From: Campylorhamphus procurvoides
Taxonomy: Eukaryota > Chordata > Aves > Passeriformes > Dendrocolaptidae
DNA length: 64,000 nt
Direction: 5' to 3'
Assembly (NCBI GenBank): GCA_013396655.1
Contig: WBMV01003267.1
Coordinates: forward strand, 1,178,001 to 1,242,000
Shown: one piece after another, positions 60,101-64,000 of the stretch
Position numbering within the stretch: the stretch's first letter is position 1
Layout: each line of letters starts with the position of its first letter
Position numbers and translations under genes: made by a program
Notes under the pieces: generated by a model
The model's database searches: none
Told to the model about the DNA's origin: nothing
The model's input: only the letters and a program-made list of their open reading frames with translations

Positions 60101-63100
60101 TGCCCCGGAAACTGAGTGATGAAAGCAACAGCTTTCTTAGTGTGAAATATAAGACAGCTTGTCCAGCACTTTGGGTTTAACCATGATAACAGCTCAACAA
60201 ATTCAAGACTTTGCTACAGCTGTAGGGACTGGACCTCCAGGGAGTCTGTTCGGATACCGGCAAGCATCCAGCTGTTGTGCCCACTAAAAATAAATAGTTC
60301 TATATGTACCCACCAAAACATAAATGGGAGTTGCTTTAATTTGCCACCACTCCATCATGGAGAAGGGCGAGGCTTTACAGCTGTCTCTAGAAGGATGAGT
60401 GAAGGAAGGTGGCAAATTCAGCCAGTTACCTTCTTGTATCTGTCCTTTGTGGCATTAATGTCATCCTGCAGGAACTGGGACTCAATCTGCAGCTCCAGGT
60501 TGCACAGCAGTGCTTCGTCAGCTTCCTGCAATGCAGAGACACGTTGGCATGGTTAGTACATATGGCTGGAGTGCCAAAACCAGAGCAGCCATAAGGTGGG
60601 TCACCATACACACGTAACAGCCTGTGGGGAGCATTCAAACCTACTGGGAGACACACAAGTACCAGCAAGGGAGAGGCATCTTATTTACCACGTTCTGCAC
60701 GAGTGTAATTCATGATACAGTCTGGCACTGGCACTGCCAAAATACGTTTATTGTATGCTTTTATGCAAGTAGTAGAAGTGATGAAATACCAGTCTTTAAT
60801 GCTAAAAGCTTGCAGTGGTGCATGAGTCTTAAATGACATCAGCAGACTAAGGCACTGATTTCTCTAGTGTTTATGATAGGATCTGATGTATCCTGATACC
60901 TTTTTAATATGCCAAGTAACGAAATCCTTATAAAAACCCAGGATGGTCTGAAGTATTTGCACTCCATTTGGTGTGTTCTCAAAATGCCACGAGTGTTTGT
61001 CAATTTGGAGCCATTTCAGGAAATAAAGATGACAGATCTAGGAAAAAAACCCCACCTTGCTGCAGAAGTTTCTAATACATTGAGATTTGCAAGGACAAAA
61101 GTTCATAATATCCAATTAGTTCAGAGGATAAGCCATATGACTAGCAATCATCAGAGTTTATAGGTATGAGTGGCACTGGTATTTAAATCCACTAAAATCT
61201 CCATTTCTGTTTAAAGTTCTAATTTAGATTTTTCCTATGCTATGGCATTTAATATAAAACTTGATAATAGAATAATTTCCATGGAACTTGGCAATATATT
61301 TTACAAATATGCAAGTGTGAATAATAAGCTTTATTTTTCTACTTTATGCATGATTTCTTGGGTAGGTTTATCATCAGCTAAGACTGTAAAATACCACTTC
61401 TTGAGGAAGTATCTTAAAAGTGGTCTGTTGAGTTTTCCTTGCAACTCTACAAAGTTCCTCCATCAGCTTTCAATTTGCTTGAAGAAAGACTTGATTTGTC
61501 CATTTAACTCAAAGTGTAAAAATGATAATTATGTATTTAAAGATGTGTTTTAAATTACCTACGTGCCATTGCCAGCTGTAAAACCATCCCTGGTGAGTGG
61601 ACCATGGGTTACAGACAAACCCCTGAGATCTGTGGCTGCAGCATATGACTGATAGCGGGGGATTTTTCTTTTCTGCACGTGCACAGCACACACTATTCCA
61701 AAAATGTGTAGGTGTTAGCTGTCCCATTGTGCTGCTGAGCCTCCCGGGCACAGAACTCTCCAGCGGGCTCTGCTTTGTGAGCCAGGGGCTGATTCAGGCA
61801 CATCCAGACCAGCACTTTCGGAGCCAGCCATCAGGAATGGCTGCTGCTTTTCTGCACTCCTCTGCCTTCCTATTGAGGGCAAGATCAGCAGGACAATGGC
61901 CACGTTGGGAGGCTTGGGCGGCAGCCAAAAAAAGCCCTCAGGCCCCTAGATGATGCCGATAAGCAAATATTTCTGCATGTCATAAACAAAAGCAGCGTTT
62001 GACTTTCCAAACGTTCCCTCAGAGGGGAATAATACTTTTGCTCTTATTCCATGCTTTCAGAGGGACCAGTTTCACTGATGAAGCTGCACATCAGAACAGT
62101 GCTGTACCTACACATTTTCTTCTGCATTTTGCAGTATTTACTATTCACTCAACTTCTGACAAACCATTCTGCTTTAGATGCTGATTCCAGAACGCCAATC
62201 TGTGTGCTGAAACAGCATTTTCATTTACCGTGGAAGAGAAATCCCTTAGATCTCTCCAAAATCAGTGTTTGCTTTTTTCCCCAAAACTGATTGTCTATCT
62301 GTTGGATAAAGCACAAATTTACAGCTGCACATGGAGATTTCAGGCTGTACCTTGGGCACTGTACAGAAAAACCCTGTATTTCCCCTCCAACACTTGGGCA
62401 GCCCAGGAGAATCCTAGGATAAAACCCTCTCTGTGGCTCAAGATTTTGTGAGTTGTGCCTGGGGGTTGTTGGATCAATTCACTTTTCTTTAGCCACAGGT
62501 TGGCAGAGAAGAAATGTGAAGACAGACCTACCAGCTACAGCAACCCCTTGTAAAAGATTTGCCTCCATAAATATTTTTGAAGGGCTTGCAGGGTGCCCAA
62601 GAGCCCTGCCAGTACACTGGAAAACAGCCCTGATGCAGGATGTCTAGAGCTCATTGGAGATAAAAGTGCTAAAACTCACTTTCTATCTTTTTGTTCATAT
62701 AAAACAAATAATATTGTTGATATGCCAGTGCTCAAGCAGAACAGCTCCTGCCATTTGCAGCAAGGAAATGAAAACCTAATCTCTATTTAATCCACTTGTA
62801 ATTGTTTCCCAGTGCAGAAAATTAAGGATAAGCTATGCAAAACGGAACCAGGGAAAGATATAATACTACTTTCCTCACTCAGATGAAAGCTAGCAGCAAG
62901 AGAGGATGAATCAGGCTTTCTCAGTTTCACAGACCTGGTTTGGAAACCTCCAAAATAAATTAAGCCAACTTTGATCTTCTCTCTGAGCCTCATTATTATT
63001 ATATTTAATTATATGATGTTAATGTTATTATCCCTATTACTATTTCTTTTCCCAAGGTATTAGTTCAACAAAGTATATTTCAATATAAAAGGGAGAAATC

Positions 63101-63983
63101 AGGGTGGTTGTATCTTCTGTGTTATTTGGAAACCTAATGGGAAGCTGAGGATCTGTCCTAGGAAGGGCTGACCATATCCTGGCAAGGCACTGAGGAGTTT
63201 GGAGGTACACCAGACTTCAAAACCTGAATTCAATCAGCAATTTTTCATGCCTTGAATCAGTAATAAATATACTTTAATACAACAGTTGTATTTAGAAAGG
63301 TTTTTAGCTACAAACATGTTTTCTCCAGTCACATTTTGGACTCAGTTTTGTTTATTGGCTGCACAATATGACTAATAAATAAATGGACTTTTCCTACCTG
63401 TGTTCATTCAGAGAGAAATTCTCTTCCAAGAAAGAATGTTAAAATAATTAAGAAGAGTTATTAAAAGCACCCGAACACATTGCAGACCTTCAGCAAAGGC
63501 AAATTTGCAACACTTATGTCAGCTACAGGTCCTGAAATGAATGCAAGAGCCATTTGCTGATGCTCCAAAGGGAGGGTTACACAATAGATCCTGCTAGCCC
63601 TTGCTCTCACTAAAAAATTAATGAATTCCTGAGCACAGCTGAGGCTGTGGATGGCACATGCTACAGGGCCAGAATCAGCAGGATGGTGCAAAGCAGGGCA
63701 TTACACAGACAACGCGCACACGCTGAGGCTCTGACACTTTCACAAGGCTTAGGGAGGGGCATGGAAGGGAAGGAGGACTTTTCATCAGGGCATAATGGCA
63801 AGAAATGTCTTGCTCTGACATTTTATCTTCCCACTGCTTCTTGAAAGCAGCTTGCTGTAGTAAATGAAACCGAAGGGATAAAAATTATAAAGACCTTTCC
63901 TTTGCCGTTTTCCCGGGCTTACCTTATTAAGGCGCTCAAGGGTTTCTTTTAGTCTCTGCTGATATTCACGTTCATTTCTATAC
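53236..63983 (-). CDS. BFSP1: BFSP1, filensin (exons 2-8 of 8; exon 1 outside window)
   Basis: Filensin is a lens-fibre intermediate-filament protein that co-assembles with phakinin (BFSP2) into beaded filaments at the fibre cell membrane. Minus-strand segments in transcript order are 63983-63923, 60525-60430, 59618-59526, 58836-58729, 56973-56753, 55403-55318 and 54182-53236. They total 1612 nt, all phases agree, and one TAA ends them, giving 536 residues. The rod portion reads [20 protein letters not shown], then [30 protein letters not shown] and [20 protein letters not shown], ending [12 protein letters not shown] long Glu/Pro-rich tail follows, ending in a conserved block with SIEKFSDD and [17 protein letters not shown]. 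Exon lengths 61, 96 and 221 are the classic intermediate-filament values. The identity rests on alignment to the human filensin sequence as I remember it. Exon 1 (head and most of coil 1) lies beyond the right edge. Confidence 0.96.
54183..55317 (-). other. BFSP1: BFSP1 intron 7
   Basis: A 1,135-nt GT-AG intron (gtaaac...ctctag on the - strand). No repeat or gene was recognised. Confidence 0.85.
55318..55403 (-). CDS. BFSP1: BFSP1 exon 7 (start of tail)
   Basis: This exon is 86 nt: one base completing Arg, 28 codons ([20 protein letters not shown], then QPQVSRGR) and one base of Asp. It corresponds to the human LTSAFIETPIPLFTQ segment just after the rod end. The acceptor is tcctccacag|G and the donor is AAGAG|gtaaac. 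Joining to exon 8 restores [10 protein letters not shown], matching the human D-L-T-R-A-L-Q-D-I. Confidence 0.93.
55404..56752 (-). other. BFSP1: BFSP1 intron 6
   Basis: A 1,349-nt GT-AG intron (gtaagg...ccacag on the - strand). Nothing was recognised in it. Confidence 0.85.
56753..56973 (-). CDS. BFSP1: BFSP1 exon 6 (end of coil 2 of the rod)
   Basis: This exon is 221 nt, the classic length of this exon in type III intermediate-filament genes. It has 73 codons plus two bases. It begins [20 protein letters not shown] and ends [14 protein letters not shown](R). The helix is a heptad-rich coiled coil. The end of the rod, TYRKLLEGEE in vimentin-type proteins, is here [10 protein letters not shown], a degenerate form typical of filensin. 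The acceptor is tcactag|ACA and the donor is AGCAG|gtaagg. Confidence 0.96.
56974..58728 (-). other. BFSP1: BFSP1 intron 5
   Basis: A 1,755-nt intron (gtactg...actag on the - strand). It contains a pyrimidine/C-rich tract at 57341-57366, which is G-rich in the transcript. No gene was recognised. Confidence 0.85.
57341..57366 (-). repeat. G-rich tract in BFSP1 pre-mRNA (C-rich on +)
   Basis: On the - strand there are two runs of seven G, then GGG and GG, separated by single A residues. The runs are long enough in principle for an intramolecular G-quadruplex. It may be only a simple-sequence tract. Confidence 0.7.
58729..58836 (-). CDS. BFSP1: BFSP1 exon 5 (coil 2)
   Basis: This exon is 108 nt, phase 0 at both ends, 36 codons: [20 protein letters not shown], then [16 protein letters not shown]. 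It is a heptad-patterned coiled coil. It is 18 nt shorter than the 126-nt equivalent in vimentin-type genes. The acceptor is taaccag|GAA. The donor GAG|gtactg is weak at +4 to +6 but is fixed by phase and homology. Confidence 0.95.
58837..59525 (-). other. BFSP1: BFSP1 intron 4 (GC-AG type)
   Basis: A 689-nt intron with a GC donor (GAG|gcaagt) and a normal acceptor (aaccag) on the - strand. See the findings for why the GC site is preferred over a nearby GT. Confidence 0.8.
59526..59618 (-). CDS. BFSP1: BFSP1 exon 4 (linker and shortened coil 2 start)
   Basis: This exon is 93 nt, phase 0 at both ends, 31 codons: [20 protein letters not shown], then [11 protein letters not shown]. It aligns residue for residue with the human [20 protein letters not shown]...TSGMRE segment. 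The equivalent exon in vimentin-type genes is 162 nt, so 69 nt are lacking. The acceptor is ttccccacag|AAC. The donor is non-canonical GC (GAG|gcaagt). Confidence 0.93.
59619..60429 (-). other. BFSP1: BFSP1 intron 3
   Basis: An 811-nt GT-AG intron (gtaact...ccacag on the - strand). Nothing was recognised in it. Confidence 0.85.
60430..60525 (-). CDS. BFSP1: BFSP1 exon 3 (end of coil 1B)
   Basis: This exon is 96 nt, phase 0 at both ends, exactly the usual intermediate-filament length, 32 codons: [20 protein letters not shown], then [12 protein letters not shown]. It follows the exon 2 end LERLNK to give the filensin sequence LERLNKEADEALL. The acceptor is attgcag|GAA and the donor is AAG|gtaact. 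Confidence 0.96.
60526..63922 (-). other. BFSP1: BFSP1 intron 2
   Basis: A 3,397-nt GT-AG intron (gtaagc...ttgcag on the - strand). It is AT-rich with a TTATTA-rich stretch near 62990-63050. No gene or dispersed repeat was recognised. Confidence 0.85.
63923..63983 (-). CDS. BFSP1: BFSP1 exon 2 (coil 1B)
   Basis: This exon is 61 nt, the signature length of exon 2 in vimentin-like intermediate-filament genes. One base completes a codon from exon 1, followed by 20 codons ([20 protein letters not shown]). It matches the human [21 protein letters not shown] segment. The acceptor is ctattttcag|G and the donor is AAG|gtaagc. Too short to appear as an ORF, it was found from homology and splice signals. 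Confidence 0.93.
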
Positions 63984-64000
63984 CTGAAAATAGAGGAAAG
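63984..64000 (-). other. BFSP1: BFSP1 intron 1, 3' end
   Basis: Only the polypyrimidine tract and AG acceptor (cctctattttcag on the - strand) of intron 1 are in the window. Confidence 0.8.

Noticed and set aside
1..64000. CRISPR arrays, operons, prophage, rRNA or tRNA genes
   Set aside because: The window is a vertebrate chromosome with spliced genes. I saw no repeat-spacer array, cloverleaf or rRNA signature on either strand.

Overview
This is a vertebrate nuclear window with ordinary gene structure: short exons, long introns and standard GT-AG junctions. The most likely source is a bird. Three truncated CR1 LINE 3' ends are visible. The coding sequence is very close to tetrapod orthologues. 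PCSK2 exons 3-12 occupy only about 47 kb, which is compact compared with mammals. A passerine is plausible, but the sequence alone does not settle the order, and a turtle or crocodilian is not fully excluded.

Two genes were identified by splicing exons by hand and checking phase at every junction. The first is PCSK2 (prohormone convertase 2) on the + strand. Its last ten coding exons, corresponding to human exons 3-12, run from 270 to 47533. They join without a frameshift into 544 residues that match human residues 95-638 in length. They cover the end of the propeptide, the RRKR autocleavage site, the whole subtilisin domain (Asp167, His208, Asp310, Ser384), the P domain and the C-terminal tail. 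Exons 1-2 and the promoter lie upstream of the window. The second is BFSP1 (filensin, a lens beaded-filament protein) on the - strand. Exons 2-8 run from 63983 down to 53236 and give 536 residues. Exon 1 (head and start of coil 1) lies beyond base 64000.

Layout: 1-47533 is PCSK2 exons and introns, with introns 5 (17.1 kb) and 8 (10.3 kb) the largest. From 47534 to about 50.4 kb lies PCSK2 3'UTR and flank with several AATAAA signals. About 50.4-52.8 kb is a spacer with no supported gene. About 52.82-53.24 kb is the short BFSP1 3'UTR, and 53236-64000 is BFSP1. The genes are convergent (tail to tail), as in the human 20p12 region. There is no sign that they act in one pathway: PC2 matures peptide hormones in neuroendocrine granules, and filensin acts in lens fibre cells.

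I found no undescribed system. The points most worth checking are in filensin: a caspase/myristoylation site, a 29-residue rod deficit that can be read from exon lengths, and a GC-AG intron. A few AT-rich intronic blocks in PCSK2 look like candidate conserved noncoding elements.
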